Source of the DNA: Bacteriovoracaceae bacterium UBA3083
Lineage (GTDB): Bacteria > Bdellovibrionota > Bacteriovoracia > Bacteriovoracales > Bacteriovoracaceae
Reading direction: 5' to 3'
Assembly: GCA_002366565.1 (NCBI GenBank)
Contig: DFBJ01000006.1
Coordinates: 62,001-126,000, forward strand
Length of the DNA: 64,000 bases
Positions 16,510-25,770 of the stretch are shown here, in pieces (position 1 is the first letter of the stretch; the number at the start of each line of letters is the position of its first letter). The position numbers were made by a program, and so were the translations under genes. Under the pieces are notes generated by a model, which saw only the letters and a list, made by a program, of their open reading frames with translations, was not told where the DNA came from and did not search any database.

Positions 16510-17553
16510 GTGGCCAAGATATATGGGTTTACTCTTTTAAGAAATGGCATTAAGTACGATTATAGTTTCAAAGAATGTCTTCTCGCGTTATCAGAGCTTG
16601 TTGAGAAAATATATATTGCCGTTGGAGAATCTGACGATGGAACAAGAGAAGCGCTAGAAGAGTTTGATTTCCTTGAGATCATTGACACTAAATGGGATCC
16701 TGAAATGATGGGAGATGGTGGACAAATTCTTTCTCACCAGACCAATATTGCTCTAGAACACCTAAGAAAAGAACATGGATCAGATCCTGACGCATGGGGA
16801 ATGTACCTTCAATGCGATGAGCTTATCCACGAAAGAGACCTAGAGCAAATTAAAGAAGATATTGAAGCTGCTCATAAAGGTAATCATGACAGTGTCAGAT
16901 TTAGATATCTACATTTTTGGAAGGACCACTACCATATTGCAATTTCAAAGAGATGGTATCCTCAAGAAGTTCGCTGCATCAAGCTAGACCAAGAAATATG
17001 GAGCTTTGGAGACGCGCAGGGATTTAGTGGAATTAAGAATCTTTACGAGAGCGACTGCCATATTTATCACTACGGTCATGTAAGAGACGCTGAAAAGCTT
17101 GCCGAGAAACAAGAACTTCTCACTAGAATGATTCGCCCTGCGGAGAAGTTTAAGAAGTATTTCTCTAGAGAAAAGAAAGCATTCTCCAAAACAAAGTATA
17201 TACCCCTCTTAGAAAGACACCCAATTCTTATGAAAGAGAGAATTGAAAAAATGGGTGAAAGCTATGAGTTGAGAGAAAGTGATCTAGTCTATATAGTTGG
17301 AGATAGAAGTCTTCTAGATGAGAGTCTACTCGAAAGAGTAAATACAAAGAAACTTATCTTTGTTAATAACCCAGAAGAAGTTCCCTTTGAATATAGGGAT
17401 AAGAAAATGGTTATTCTAAGCCCTACTCTATTTCAAAACTTCCTCTATCCCTCCAAGACTCCAAAATCCTTTGAAAGTCCAATTGCAAGAGAATGGAGTG
17501 AAAGTATAAGACTAAAGTTTCAGTTATCAGAAAAAGGGATTAGCTTAAGCTAA
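16510..17553 (+). CDS. GT2-like protein with an extra C-terminal domain
   Basis: Residues 3-30 (KIYGFTLLRNGIKYDYSFKE) and IAVGESDDGTREALEEF (about 36-52) form a GT2-like Rossmann start. LQCDELIHERDLEQI (about 100-114) takes the place of the DxD loop with a DE pair. RWYPQEVRCIKL, WSFGDAQGF and HIYHYGHVRDAEKL are characteristic of this glycosyltransferase-like family. About 110 C-terminal residues (from roughly 235) do not belong to the GT core and are lysine/glutamate-rich; I do not recognise them. The start is GTG 16510, with AAGGA seven bases upstream. The partial gene at the left edge of the window has a related N-terminus. It overlaps the convergent ligase gene by 9 bases. Confidence 0.7.
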   Translation: MAKIYGFTLLRNGIKYDYSFKECLLALSELVEKIYIAVGESDDGTREALEEFDFLEIIDTKWDPEMMGDGGQILSHQTNIALEHLRKEHGSDPDAWGMYLQCDELIHERDLEQIKEDIEAAHKGNHDSVRFRYLHFWKDHYHIAISKRWYPQEVRCIKLDQEIWSFGDAQGFSGIKNLYESDCHIYHYGHVRDAEKLAEKQELLTRMIRPAEKFKKYFSREKKAFSKTKYIPLLERHPILMKERIEKMGESYELRESDLVYIVGDRSLLDESLLERVNTKKLIFVNNPEEVPFEYRDKKMVILSPTLFQNFLYPSKTPKSFESPIAREWSESIRLKFQLSEKGISLS

Positions 17554-18738
17554 TTCCTTCTCATTGAAAGCAAATAATGCCCAAGCACTCATGATAAGAA
17601 ATAAGTTTTCCCCATCGCCAAAAGTGTATTGAACCATTCCAGAGATAATGAAGCTCATTACGAAAGGGAACATAGTTTTTCCAAAAATATCATCTCTTCT
17701 AAATGACTCAACCAACCAAGTAATAAAAAAGGCAATACAAAATAGTACGCCCACTCCACCTGTCGATGCTAAGTGCTCTAAAATATTATTATGAGCATGT
17801 GAACCAAATTCAGGGTAAGCAATATTATGACGCTTTTTAATATCTTTCATATTGGGTTCAAAGTTTCTATAACCCCAACCAAATAGTGGTTTTTCCATAA
17901 ACCCCTTATAAGCTGCTTCATAAAAGGCAATCCTCTGATCGTTGGAAGTTCCTCTATCAAGAAAAGTGCTTCGTATCTTATCACTTGAAAGAAAAACTCC
18001 TGCTGAAATAACTCCAAGAATTAAAGTCGCAGATAGAAACTTTTTAACATTTCCTTTTAAAAAGAAAAATGGAAGAGCTAGAACATAACCAAGCCAACCA
18101 CCTCTAGCATAAGAAAGGACAAGCCCGATCATTCCAATAATCCAGCCACTATAGAGAACCCAAGGAATAATATAGTTCTCCAATCTCTTTCTATAAATAA
18201 CTGCTCCAGTCATAAGAACCATAAATAGGCTTATCCCATATCCATAAGTCATGTACATACCGTAAAGCCCGCAAGCTCTAGTTGCATGACAGGCATCTTT
18301 CATTTTTAAAGGGTTGAAGCCTGTATAAAGACCTATAAGACCAGAAATAGTTGCAATTGAAGTCACAATTATAAACAGATTTAAAATGAACTTAATCTTT
18401 TTTTGATCTATATAGTTTTTAAATATTTCTCTAAAAGCAAATACAGAAAGTAGCGGTATTAGAAAATACTTAGCTTTAGAGATATTTTTTAAAGGCCTAT
18501 CAAGAATGTCTAAGTTGAAGACAACCGATAATATTATAGAAATAATCAACCCAACTAGCGCCCAAGCACTTAAGGGAAGATTTAAATTATCTGAATTTTT
18601 TATCGCTATAAATGTAAAATAGATAGCAGGAACAATAAGCAAAACATGACTAACCGCAGAAAAGCTAACAGATGTAAAAATACCTAGAGCTAAAACGATT
18701 AAAGAGGCCCAAGTCATTCGATACATTGCTATTTGCAT
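17545..18738 (-). CDS. waaL: WaaL-like O-antigen ligase (Wzy_C family)
   Basis: A polytopic protein, about ten to twelve helices, with a large periplasmic loop at about 255-320. The loop contains RGTSNDQRIAFYEAAYKGFM, EKPLFGWGYRNFEP and FGSHAHNNILEHLASTG (H314, H316). These are the arginine and histidine motifs of the O-antigen ligase/polymerase family. VLSYARGGWLGYVLALP earlier carries the other conserved Arg-Gly. WaaL moves polymerised glycan from undecaprenyl diphosphate to lipid A-core in the periplasm. Length 397 aa, typical. AAGGAATTAAAAT precedes the ATG. WaaL and Wzy are hard to separate by sequence; the strong SHxHN motif and the LPS-core genes nearby favour ligase, so the symbol is provisional. 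Confidence 0.75.
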   Translation of the reverse strand: MQIAMYRMTWASLIVLALGIFTSVSFSAVSHVLLIVPAIYFTFIAIKNSDNLNLPLSAWALVGLIISIILSVVFNLDILDRPLKNISKAKYFLIPLLSVFAFREIFKNYIDQKKIKFILNLFIIVTSIATISGLIGLYTGFNPLKMKDACHATRACGLYGMYMTYGYGISLFMVLMTGAVIYRKRLENYIIPWVLYSGWIIGMIGLVLSYARGGWLGYVLALPFFFLKGNVKKFLSATLILGVISAGVFLSSDKIRSTFLDRGTSNDQRIAFYEAAYKGFMEKPLFGWGYRNFEPNMKDIKKRHNIAYPEFGSHAHNNILEHLASTGGVGVLFCIAFFITWLVESFRRDDIFGKTMFPFVMSFIISGMVQYTFGDGENLFLIMSAWALFAFNEKELA

Positions 18739-18844
18739 ATTTTAATTCCTTATTTTTTTTAATTACAATATACGGCCAAATTGATAATGGAAAGAGTGAT
18801 AAAAATAACTAGTCGCAATATTGAGAGTTTGATAAATTCTACCC

Positions 18845-20221
18845 ATGTTAAAAGAAAGTGAAAAGACATTCTCACTCTTGCAAAAGAGTCTTGACGCAGT
18901 CCTAATTTTTTCAGGATGGCTTCTCGCATACTACTTAAGATTTAACCTTATTCCTGACGGACAAAAAGGTCTCTTCGACGACTTTTTTAAAGTCGGATTA
19001 ACTTTAGTTGTTGTTTCTTATTTTATTTTTGAAAAAAATAAACTTTATACTTCCCACCGCTTTAGTTCACGCTTTGATGAGATTTTTAAAGCGTTAAAAG
19101 CTAATACTGTAAGTTTCCTAATTTTGATTGTTATCCTCTATTTTCTTAAATTTGAGCGTCTTTCACGTATTCATCTTCTTTTATACTTTGTGATTTCTTC
19201 GAGCTTTCTCATCATCAGTAGAGTTGCAATTAGAAAACTTTTAAAGAAAATAAGGAGAAAAGGTAAAAACCTTCGCCACGTATTACTTGTTGGTGATGGA
19301 AAGAATCTTTTAGAATATTTAAGAGTTTCTAGACTGTATAGAGATAGTGGTATCTCATTTATAGGGTGGATAGATGCAGGAGAAAATTTGAGAGACCCTG
19401 ATATTGATATTATCTCAAGTTCATATTCTGACTTTATTAAGGAGACAAGGCCAGATAACGTTGTCGTCTCTTATTCTAACGAGAATGCTAAGAGATTCTC
19501 AGAGTTTTTAAAGAATAACTATAATGATGTCATCCCTCTTCAGGTACTACCTGACCTTTCTTACTCTATGGTAGGACATCATATAGAAGACTTTGCAGGG
19601 ATTCCGCTTTTAACTTTTAATCAACCAAGTTTTTCTAGTATTGATCTTATCTTTAAGAGACTGTTTGACATTATTTCTACAGGAATAGGTCTACTTATTA
19701 TCTCTCCACTTATGATTGCCATTGCAATTGGAGTGAAGCTTTCAAGCTCAGGCCCTATATTTTTCGCTCAAGAGAGAATTGGTCTCAATGGAAAAAAGTT
19801 TAAAATGTGGAAATTTCGCTCAATGAGAGTTGCACTAACAAATGAGGACCAAACGACTTGGTCATCTAAAGAAGACCCTAGAAAGACAAAATTTGGATCA
19901 TTTATAAGATCAACTAGCCTTGATGAATTACCTCAACTTTGGAATGTCCTCATCGGAGAGATGTCACTAGTTGGCCCAAGACCAGAGAGACCATTCTTTG
20001 TAGAAAAATTTAAAGATGAGATACCACATTATATGCTTAGGCATAAAATGAAAGCTGGAATCACAGGGTGGGCACAAGTTAACGGATGGCGCGGAGACAC
20101 TGATCTAACAAAGAGAATTGAGTGTGATATTTTTTATATTAGAAACTGGTCTTTTTGGCTCGATATCAAGATTATTTTTCTCACTTTCCTAAAAGGGTTT
20201 ATTAATAAAAATGCCTACTAA
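18845..20221 (+). CDS. Undecaprenyl-phosphate sugar phosphotransferase (WbaP/WcaJ-like)
   Basis: Initiating phosphoglycosyltransferase that loads a hexose-1-phosphate onto undecaprenyl phosphate at the inner membrane. The N-terminal half has four to five helices and a CoA-binding-like Rossmann region (HVLLVGDGKNLLEYL, about 145-160). The C-terminal bacterial sugar transferase domain runs from about 270 to the end. It contains a membrane re-entrant helix, then GPIFFAQERIGLNGKKFKMW, KFRSM, SLDELPQLWNVLIGEMSLVG and GPRPERPFFVEKF, then ITGWAQVNGWRGDTDL. All catalytic acidic/arginine residues (DE, GPRPE) are present. At 458 aa it is standard. It is the likely first enzyme for the main heteropolymer. 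Substrate is probably glucose or galactose, not decided by sequence. Confidence 0.92.
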   Translation: MLKESEKTFSLLQKSLDAVLIFSGWLLAYYLRFNLIPDGQKGLFDDFFKVGLTLVVVSYFIFEKNKLYTSHRFSSRFDEIFKALKANTVSFLILIVILYFLKFERLSRIHLLLYFVISSSFLIISRVAIRKLLKKIRRKGKNLRHVLLVGDGKNLLEYLRVSRLYRDSGISFIGWIDAGENLRDPDIDIISSSYSDFIKETRPDNVVVSYSNENAKRFSEFLKNNYNDVIPLQVLPDLSYSMVGHHIEDFAGIPLLTFNQPSFSSIDLIFKRLFDIISTGIGLLIISPLMIAIAIGVKLSSSGPIFFAQERIGLNGKKFKMWKFRSMRVALTNEDQTTWSSKEDPRKTKFGSFIRSTSLDELPQLWNVLIGEMSLVGPRPERPFFVEKFKDEIPHYMLRHKMKAGITGWAQVNGWRGDTDLTKRIECDIFYIRNWSFWLDIKIIFLTFLKGFINKNAY

Positions 20222-21086
20222 AAATATTGACTATATCATTGTTACAAATACGATATACAGAGAGAAATCTCTTGTTGAAAAAAGTCTTCGCTATTCATTA
20301 AAACAAACTCCCCCTCCAATGAGGGTTATTTTGATTGATCAAAATGATACTCCGCTAAATATTGATAACGAGCTTCTAAAGCACCCACTCCTCACTATTC
20401 AAAGGTCTTCAAAAAAGTCTGTATCTGCGGCTAGAAACGAGGTAATTATCCCCAAGTCTGCTGAGTGGATTGTCTTTTGTGACGATGATGGCAGACTAGA
20501 TGAGCAATACTCTGAAAATCTTCTTTCATATATAGAGAAAAATAAAAATATCGAAGTCATTGCTGGTAGCATTCTAAGAGAAGATACTATGGAGTACTAC
20601 TCCCTAAGGCACAAAAAGGGTGGCTCTTTAAAGAAATTCTATAATTCAAAAAACTTAATGGGATCTAATTTCTGTGTAAAAGCAAATGTTTTTAATGATC
20701 TTCAAAGGTTTGATGAAAACTTTGGAGCTGGCTCAATATGGGGAAGCGGAGAAGAAACAGACTTTTGCTGGAAAGCATACTTTTCACATAAAGAAATGGA
20801 GTTTGTACCTGAACTTAAAGTTATTCATGTTCCTCCTTTTAACGAATCATTAACGAAAGGGCTTAAGAAGTCCTACTCCTACGCATTAGGAAAAGGGGCA
20901 TTAGTTTCGAAGTGGTTATTTAAAGAAAAAAAGTTACTAGTGACTTTAGAATTAATAGAAATGATCCTAATCCCCCCTCTACAGATAATAAGAGGAATAA
21001 TAGTCCTTAAACCTGGCTTAATTCTAAATAACTTTGCCACGCTTCTTGGCCGCCCTATTGGGCTTATAAAGTATCTTTTTAATTAG
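20211..21086 (+). CDS. GT2 glycosyltransferase
   Basis: The first strand is IDYIIVTNTIYREKSLVEKS. SVSAARNEVI (about 70-79) and VFCDDDGRLDEQY (88-100, metal site DDD) follow. GAGSIWGSGEETDFCWKAYF supplies the ED catalytic-base region, and the FVPELKVIHVPPF end strand closes the domain. Length 291 aa. Its start overlaps the upstream initiating transferase by 11 bases, so it may add the second sugar of the repeat. The last 40 residues are hydrophobic (LIPPLQIIRGIIVLKPGLIL), probably a membrane-associating tail. It overlaps the convergent GT2 at 21079 by 8 bases. Confidence 0.85.
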   Translation: MPTKNIDYIIVTNTIYREKSLVEKSLRYSLKQTPPPMRVILIDQNDTPLNIDNELLKHPLLTIQRSSKKSVSAARNEVIIPKSAEWIVFCDDDGRLDEQYSENLLSYIEKNKNIEVIAGSILREDTMEYYSLRHKKGGSLKKFYNSKNLMGSNFCVKANVFNDLQRFDENFGAGSIWGSGEETDFCWKAYFSHKEMEFVPELKVIHVPPFNESLTKGLKKSYSYALGKGALVSKWLFKEKKLLVTLELIEMILIPPLQIIRGIIVLKPGLILNNFATLLGRPIGLIKYLFN

Positions 21087-21870
21087 AGGATTCGTACTTA
21101 ATGCTCTTTAAAAGACGTAGAATTTTTCCTCCTCCCACCTTATAAAATACTTTTCTAATACAAAACTTTAGGAACCTATAAAAAACCCCCAAACAGCTTC
21201 TTAGACCAAGATTTTTATTTATCTTTAATGAATAAAAGCATTCTTTAATACTTTTAAATTCCTGTTTCGCCGAAATCCCTTTTCCATCCATCAAAATACT
21301 TTCTTCGTCAAAGTAGTATCCCTGAAATCCAGATAGAGTCATTCTCATGACCCAATCATAGTCTCCAGCGATTTTAAAATATGTATCAAAAAGCCCAATT
21401 TGATTGAAGATATCTTTTCTTACAACTAATGTTTGATGAAAATATGGCATCCCTTCCGAAATATGCTTATTCTTGTCATATTTAAAGACTAACTTTCCAG
21501 CATTTTCATCAACAAAGATGATATTAGAGTAGCAAAAAGAAGTCTCTATAGAACTTTTAAATTTAAGAACTACATCTCTAAGGTATGTCTCACTAATCAA
21601 AAGGTCGCCACTGTTAATAAAAACAAGTAGCTCTCCAGAAGCAAGAGCTACCCCTTTATTAAAAGCATCATATATTCCATTATCTTTTTCAGATATATAT
21701 TTAAAATTATTATCTGATAAGTTCTCCAAAAATAATTTGGTTTTTGGACAGTCTCCCCCATTAATTACGACCCACTCATAATCTACGTTATCCACTTTAA
21801 AAATAGACTCATAAGTGGCCTTAAGTTCATCATAATTATTAAAAGTCAATGTAATTACAGAAAGAGTCAT
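21079..21870 (-). CDS. GT2 glycosyltransferase (WcaA-like)
   Basis: LSVITLTFNNYDELKATYES at the N-terminus, YEWVVINGGD, the signature EKDNGIYDAFNKGVALASGE (61-80) and LVFINSGDLL (82-91) define the WcaA-like GT2 group, in which the 'NSGD' loop takes the DxD place. FHQTLVVRKDIFNQIG and AGDYDWVMRM follow as expected. Length 263 aa; the C-terminal region from about 215 is basic and Cys-containing (SCLGVFYRFLKFCIRKVF), possibly amphipathic. It is a single-gene leftward cassette between two rightward units. The 55-base upstream region holds an inverted repeat. Confidence 0.85.
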   Translation of the reverse strand: MTLSVITLTFNNYDELKATYESIFKVDNVDYEWVVINGGDCPKTKLFLENLSDNNFKYISEKDNGIYDAFNKGVALASGELLVFINSGDLLISETYLRDVVLKFKSSIETSFCYSNIIFVDENAGKLVFKYDKNKHISEGMPYFHQTLVVRKDIFNQIGLFDTYFKIAGDYDWVMRMTLSGFQGYYFDEESILMDGKGISAKQEFKSIKECFYSLKINKNLGLRSCLGVFYRFLKFCIRKVFYKVGGGKILRLLKSIKYESSN

Positions 21871-21876
21871 AATATA

Positions 21877-21892
21877 TACGTCTTAGGTGACG
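21877..21892. repeat. Inverted repeat in a divergent promoter region
   Basis: ACGTC-TTAGGT-GACGT: 5-base arms and a 6-base centre, lying in the 55 bases between the divergent GT2 and wzx genes. It could be an operator or chance. Confidence 0.35.
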
Positions 21893-21925
21893 TCCTTATC
21901 TTAAAAGTGATAGAGTACTTACTAA

Positions 21926-23257
21926 ATGAAAATAGCAAATAAAATAAAAAATTTATCTCAGCACAAAAAAAATATCATTTCAAACTCAATGTGGCTATTA
22001 CTTGAAAAAGGCTACAAACTAGGTTTAGGTTTTTTTGTAGTATCCTACGTTGCTAGATATTTAGGACCACATGACTTTGGAATGCTATCCTATGCTTTAG
22101 CTATTATTTCTCTAACTATACCTGTTGCGAACTTAGGGTTAAGAAATATTATCAAAAAAGAAATGATACTAAAGGATAGCCCTCTTTATTTAATTCTAGG
22201 ATCATCCTTTTGCATCCGAGCAATCTCAAGCTTTATAATATTTATTATTTTATTATTTTTCTCTTTCACTCATGGAGAGCCAAACCAGCCCACACTGATT
22301 ATAATTATGGCAATATCTCTTCTAGTAAACCCTTTTGATCAGCTAGAAGATTATTTTGCAAGTAAATTAAACAGTAAAAAAAGTGTAAGAGCTTCTCTAA
22401 TTGCGCTTACGGTATCTTCTTCATTCAAGTTAACATTCATATTACTAGAGATGAGTGTAGTATATTTTGCGATCGCTCAACTAACAGAAGTATTAACCTA
22501 CTCTGCCTTTTTAATATTTTTCTACTCAAAAGAAGGTGGAAGTCTTTTCAATTGGAAACCTTCAAAAGAAATAATTCTAGATAGTTTATCTAAAAGCTGG
22601 CCTCTCATGTTTTCTGGTCTAGCAATTCTAATCTATATGAGAATTGATCAATACATGCTAAATAATATGATCGATGCTAGCGCTGTAGGAATATACTCTA
22701 TTGCTGTAAAACTATCTGAAATTTGGTACTTTATCCCAACAATTATAATGACCTCATTCTTTCCAAATATTATTTCGAATAGGACATCTAATCCAATAAA
22801 GTATAAAATTCAAACTAAACAATTGATGATGTTGATGAGTGCTCTTTCACTTTTGATATCAATCCCTCTCTACTTTTTAGCCCCTTTAATAGTTCCATTA
22901 ATATTTGGAGATCAGTACTTAGCATCTGTTCCAGTTTTACAAATTCATATATGGTCTTCATTATTTGTTTTCTGGGGAGTCTCTCAGTCAGCCTGGGACA
23001 TATCAGAGAACTTAACAAGACTATCTCTTATGAGAACATCAATTGGAGCGGTATCAAACATTATACTAAACTTCTTTTTAATTCCAAAGTTTGGAGTCAA
23101 AGGAGCTGCATACGCGACAGTCATATCCCAATCGTTAAGTGCCTTTATACTCAATCTATTACATAAAAATACTCGTCCAATATTTATGACTCAAATAAAA
23201 TCATTATTCTTTTGGAATGCAATTTCTCTACAAAGGAAAGAACTTAATGACAAGTAG
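21926..23257 (+). CDS. wzx: Wzx-type polysaccharide flippase, copy 1
   Basis: A polytopic protein of 443 aa with about twelve helices. It begins NIISNSMWLLLEKGYKLGLG, and the first helix pair contains RYLGPHDFGMLSYALAI, a signature of the polysaccharide_synt/MOP-type Wzx family. FIPTIIMTSFFPNIIS and PKFGVKGAAYATVISQSLSA at the seventh and last repeats are also characteristic. Wzx moves undecaprenyl-linked repeat units across the inner membrane. It overlaps the GtrB-like gene downstream by 11 bases. A second, unrelated-looking Wzx is at 62347. Confidence 0.88.
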   Translation: MKIANKIKNLSQHKKNIISNSMWLLLEKGYKLGLGFFVVSYVARYLGPHDFGMLSYALAIISLTIPVANLGLRNIIKKEMILKDSPLYLILGSSFCIRAISSFIIFIILLFFSFTHGEPNQPTLIIIMAISLLVNPFDQLEDYFASKLNSKKSVRASLIALTVSSSFKLTFILLEMSVVYFAIAQLTEVLTYSAFLIFFYSKEGGSLFNWKPSKEIILDSLSKSWPLMFSGLAILIYMRIDQYMLNNMIDASAVGIYSIAVKLSEIWYFIPTIIMTSFFPNIISNRTSNPIKYKIQTKQLMMLMSALSLLISIPLYFLAPLIVPLIFGDQYLASVPVLQIHIWSSLFVFWGVSQSAWDISENLTRLSLMRTSIGAVSNIILNFFLIPKFGVKGAAYATVISQSLSAFILNLLHKNTRPIFMTQIKSLFFWNAISLQRKELNDK

Positions 23258-24182
23258 CTCTAAAGAACTAATCTCAATAGTTATCCCCACTTTCAATGAA
23301 GAGGGAAATATTGTTAAAATTTATACTGAGCTTGAGAAGGAGCTTAAAGAGATCTATCCCTTTGAACTTATTTTTGTTAACGATGGCAGTACTGATAAAA
23401 GTCTAGAAGTTATTCTAAATTTAGCTAAAAAAGATTCAAGAGTTAAATATATTGATTTTTCAAGAAACTTTGGTCATCAAGCGGCTCTAAGAGCAGGACT
23501 AAAAAAGGCATCCGGAGCCTGTACAATTTCATTAGATGCAGATCTTCAGCATCCTCCGAAACTAATCCCCGAAATGCTAAAGAAATGGAAAGAAGGGTAT
23601 CAAGTTGTTTATACAATTAGGGATGATACAAATTCACAAACAAGCTATTTTAAAAAGATTACATCACTTTACTTCTATAGACTGATAAACAAACTATCCG
23701 ATACAGAAATTGAACAAGGAGCTGCTGATTTCAGACTTTTAGACTCCAAAGTTTTGAATGATATTAATAGTTTTCAAGAAAAAGATATATTCTTTAGAGG
23801 GTTATCTTCATGGGTTGGCTATAGACAATTTAAAATAAACTACACACCTAACCCAAGGCTATGGGGAGAAACAAAATATTCATTTAAACGAATGATCTTA
23901 TTTGCAATAACTGGAATCACTTCATTTAGTACGCGGCCACTAACATTTTCAATAATTATTGGAGTTGTCATATCAGCCTTTACTTTTATTTATGCTCTCT
24001 ATGCACTTTATATTAAAATTTTCACCGATGAGGCCATCTCTGGCTGGAGTTCACTAATAGTAAGTGTTCTTTTTATTGGGGGAGTTCAAATGATTATTCT
24101 TGGTATTATTGGTCAATATATAGGAAAAATATTTCTCGAAGTTAAAGGTAGACCTGACTATCTTATCAAGGATGAGAGCTAA
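23247..24182 (+). CDS. GtrB/DPM-like polyprenyl-phosphate glycosyltransferase
   Basis: Motifs: LISIVIPTFNEEGNIVKIY, FVNDGSTDKSLEVI, DFSRNFGHQAALRAGL, SLDADLQHPPKLIPEM (DxD) and EQGAADFRLLDSKV. All are standard for GtrB/ArnC-like enzymes that make undecaprenyl-P-glucose or similar. Two C-terminal helices follow (FSIIIGVVISAFTFIYALYA and ISGWSSLIVSVLFIGGVQMI), ending in LGIIGQYIGKIFLEVKGRPD, a typical tail. I start at ATG 23247, with AAAGGAAAG upstream, rather than ATG 23217, which overlaps wzx further and adds non-family residues. It converges with a membrane protein gene at 24166 (17-base overlap), which may be the transferase that uses its product. Confidence 0.88.
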   Translation: MTSSSKELISIVIPTFNEEGNIVKIYTELEKELKEIYPFELIFVNDGSTDKSLEVILNLAKKDSRVKYIDFSRNFGHQAALRAGLKKASGACTISLDADLQHPPKLIPEMLKKWKEGYQVVYTIRDDTNSQTSYFKKITSLYFYRLINKLSDTEIEQGAADFRLLDSKVLNDINSFQEKDIFFRGLSSWVGYRQFKINYTPNPRLWGETKYSFKRMILFAITGITSFSTRPLTFSIIIGVVISAFTFIYALYALYIKIFTDEAISGWSSLIVSVLFIGGVQMIILGIIGQYIGKIFLEVKGRPDYLIKDES

Positions 24183-25674
24183 CTTTTTCAAGTAAATACC
24201 AAGGTATCGGCCTCCCTACACCTGCATCTATCCATCTATAATTATACTTCTCCTTAATAAAAGAGATTGGTCTCAAGACTTTAGTATACAGAGAAATTTT
24301 ATCGCTAATTGGCGTTTCATTTAATTTTGTTTTTAAAACCTTAGAAATTTTCCATCCATCAGGAATATTTTTTTTATTCATAGTCAAAAGAAAGTCTTTA
24401 TTAGTATTTGAAAAGTTTATCTTTGTACAACCTGAAGAAAAGTGTAAAAAATAAATATTAACTTTATCAAAAAATTCATTCTTATCTATTAAACCTATTG
24501 ATGAGTTTTCACAGGTATTTTCTAACTCTAAAAGAACAGCCTCCTCAAATATACCTGCGCTTCTTTGTGTCTCAAATTGAAAGATATAATTTTGAGATAT
24601 GGTAAGTACAAAAAGTAAAAACCATACAGAAATAGTTTTTTGATCTAGGACAGGAGTAACCTTAATTAAAAGAAGTAAAAAACACATTAGATATAATACA
24701 ACAGCAGGATACATATATCTTAGAATTGGGGCCCAACCAATAACAAAAGTGAAAGCAAGAGAAAGAAAGAGAAAAAAAATAATTAAAAATTCTTTTTCTA
24801 AAATTACTTTTGAAAAAATCTTTTCTTTTACAGAGTATATGAATGGGAAAAGAAGAAAACCACTCATCACTATATCTGGTCTATTCCCAGGCATAAAAAG
24901 ATTAATAAACACATACCTAATATTTTTTAATACACCATAAATGTCTCTGGTTTCAGTTCCATAACCTGATTGGGCGGCATAATAAACTTTAATAAATGTA
25001 AATACATAGAATAAGAGAAATGGAAGAATATACAATATTCTACTCTTTATCTTAATTTTCCTAAAGTCATAAAAAACGACACATAGTAGTACAAAACCAG
25101 GAAATATATTAGTCTCCTTACTCCACAATAATAAAATGAATGACACTAAGGACAACATATAGTTGAACGTTGTCTTTTTCACACATATAAAAAAGTAAGA
25201 TGTCGATAACAAAAAGAAAACTGTTGATAATTCCTGAGGAGCAAGCCTAGCCTCTGGGTTATTTGGAAATATGAAAAATAGTCCAAAGCTTATGATTGAG
25301 ACTAGAGGATACTCTTTTAAATTTCTAAGAGCTCCTATATTTTGTTTATAATGAGCATAAAATATTATTTTATAGAATAATATATAAGATAGAATTTTGA
25401 CAAGAAAGCGAAAGGCATGATGGGAAGTAGAGTTCGTCCCAAAAAGTGACCAATAGAAAATATTTCCAATTTCAAATGTAGGCCTAAATCTCCCCTTATT
25501 TAAGTGAATTATTGAGTTAGTAACTTCAGAGAAGTTTACTCTCCAATCACCATAATCATCAATTAACCTAAAAGGAGTATCAAGAGACAAGATCATTGCA
25601 GTTGAAAGCAGAAAAATGATTAGAAGTAATGTAATAAGTTGAATACTAATCAACAGTCTTTTACTATTAGACAT
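24166..25674 (-). CDS. Polytopic membrane protein, possible GtrC-like GT-C transferase
   Basis: About ten to twelve hydrophobic helices with a soluble C-terminal region of roughly 130 residues (NTCENSSIGLIDKNEFFDKV onward). After the first helix lies LDTPFRLIDDYGDWRVNF, with an acidic DD pair where GT-C enzymes carry their catalytic acid. GRFRPTFEIGNIFYWSLFG follows, as in many 'glucosyltransferase/GtrC-like' membrane proteins. Loop text WAPILRYMYPAVVLYL resembles other GT-C enzymes. I do not recognise a named family. Adjacency to the GtrB-like gene suggests it uses that enzyme's lipid-linked sugar to decorate a glycan in the periplasm. Function tentative. Confidence 0.5.
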   Translation of the reverse strand: MSNSKRLLISIQLITLLLIIFLLSTAMILSLDTPFRLIDDYGDWRVNFSEVTNSIIHLNKGRFRPTFEIGNIFYWSLFGTNSTSHHAFRFLVKILSYILFYKIIFYAHYKQNIGALRNLKEYPLVSIISFGLFFIFPNNPEARLAPQELSTVFFLLSTSYFFICVKKTTFNYMLSLVSFILLLWSKETNIFPGFVLLCVVFYDFRKIKIKSRILYILPFLLFYVFTFIKVYYAAQSGYGTETRDIYGVLKNIRYVFINLFMPGNRPDIVMSGFLLFPFIYSVKEKIFSKVILEKEFLIIFFLFLSLAFTFVIGWAPILRYMYPAVVLYLMCFLLLLIKVTPVLDQKTISVWFLLFVLTISQNYIFQFETQRSAGIFEEAVLLELENTCENSSIGLIDKNEFFDKVNIYFLHFSSGCTKINFSNTNKDFLLTMNKKNIPDGWKISKVLKTKLNETPISDKISLYTKVLRPISFIKEKYNYRWIDAGVGRPIPWYLLEKVSSHP

Positions 25675-25740
25675 ATAACCTCATAAACTAGCTAGAGGCC
25701 TAATTCACTCCCTCTAGTCTGCGTAATATAACTAGGATAT

Positions 25741-25758
25741 TATTACTGTAAAGTAATA
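25741..25758. repeat. Inverted repeat just upstream of the GT9 ribosome-binding site
   Basis: TATTACT-GTAA-AGTAATA: 7-base arms around a 4-base loop, 12 bases before the GTG start at 25771 and immediately before the AAGGGA Shine-Dalgarno. It could be an operator half-site pair or an mRNA hairpin affecting initiation. Confidence 0.4.
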
Positions 25759-25770
25759 CAAAGGGAAACA

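Noticed and set aside
22815..23018. Open frames opposite or within the wzx gene
   Set aside because: Low-complexity, no start signal, fully inside a well-supported gene.
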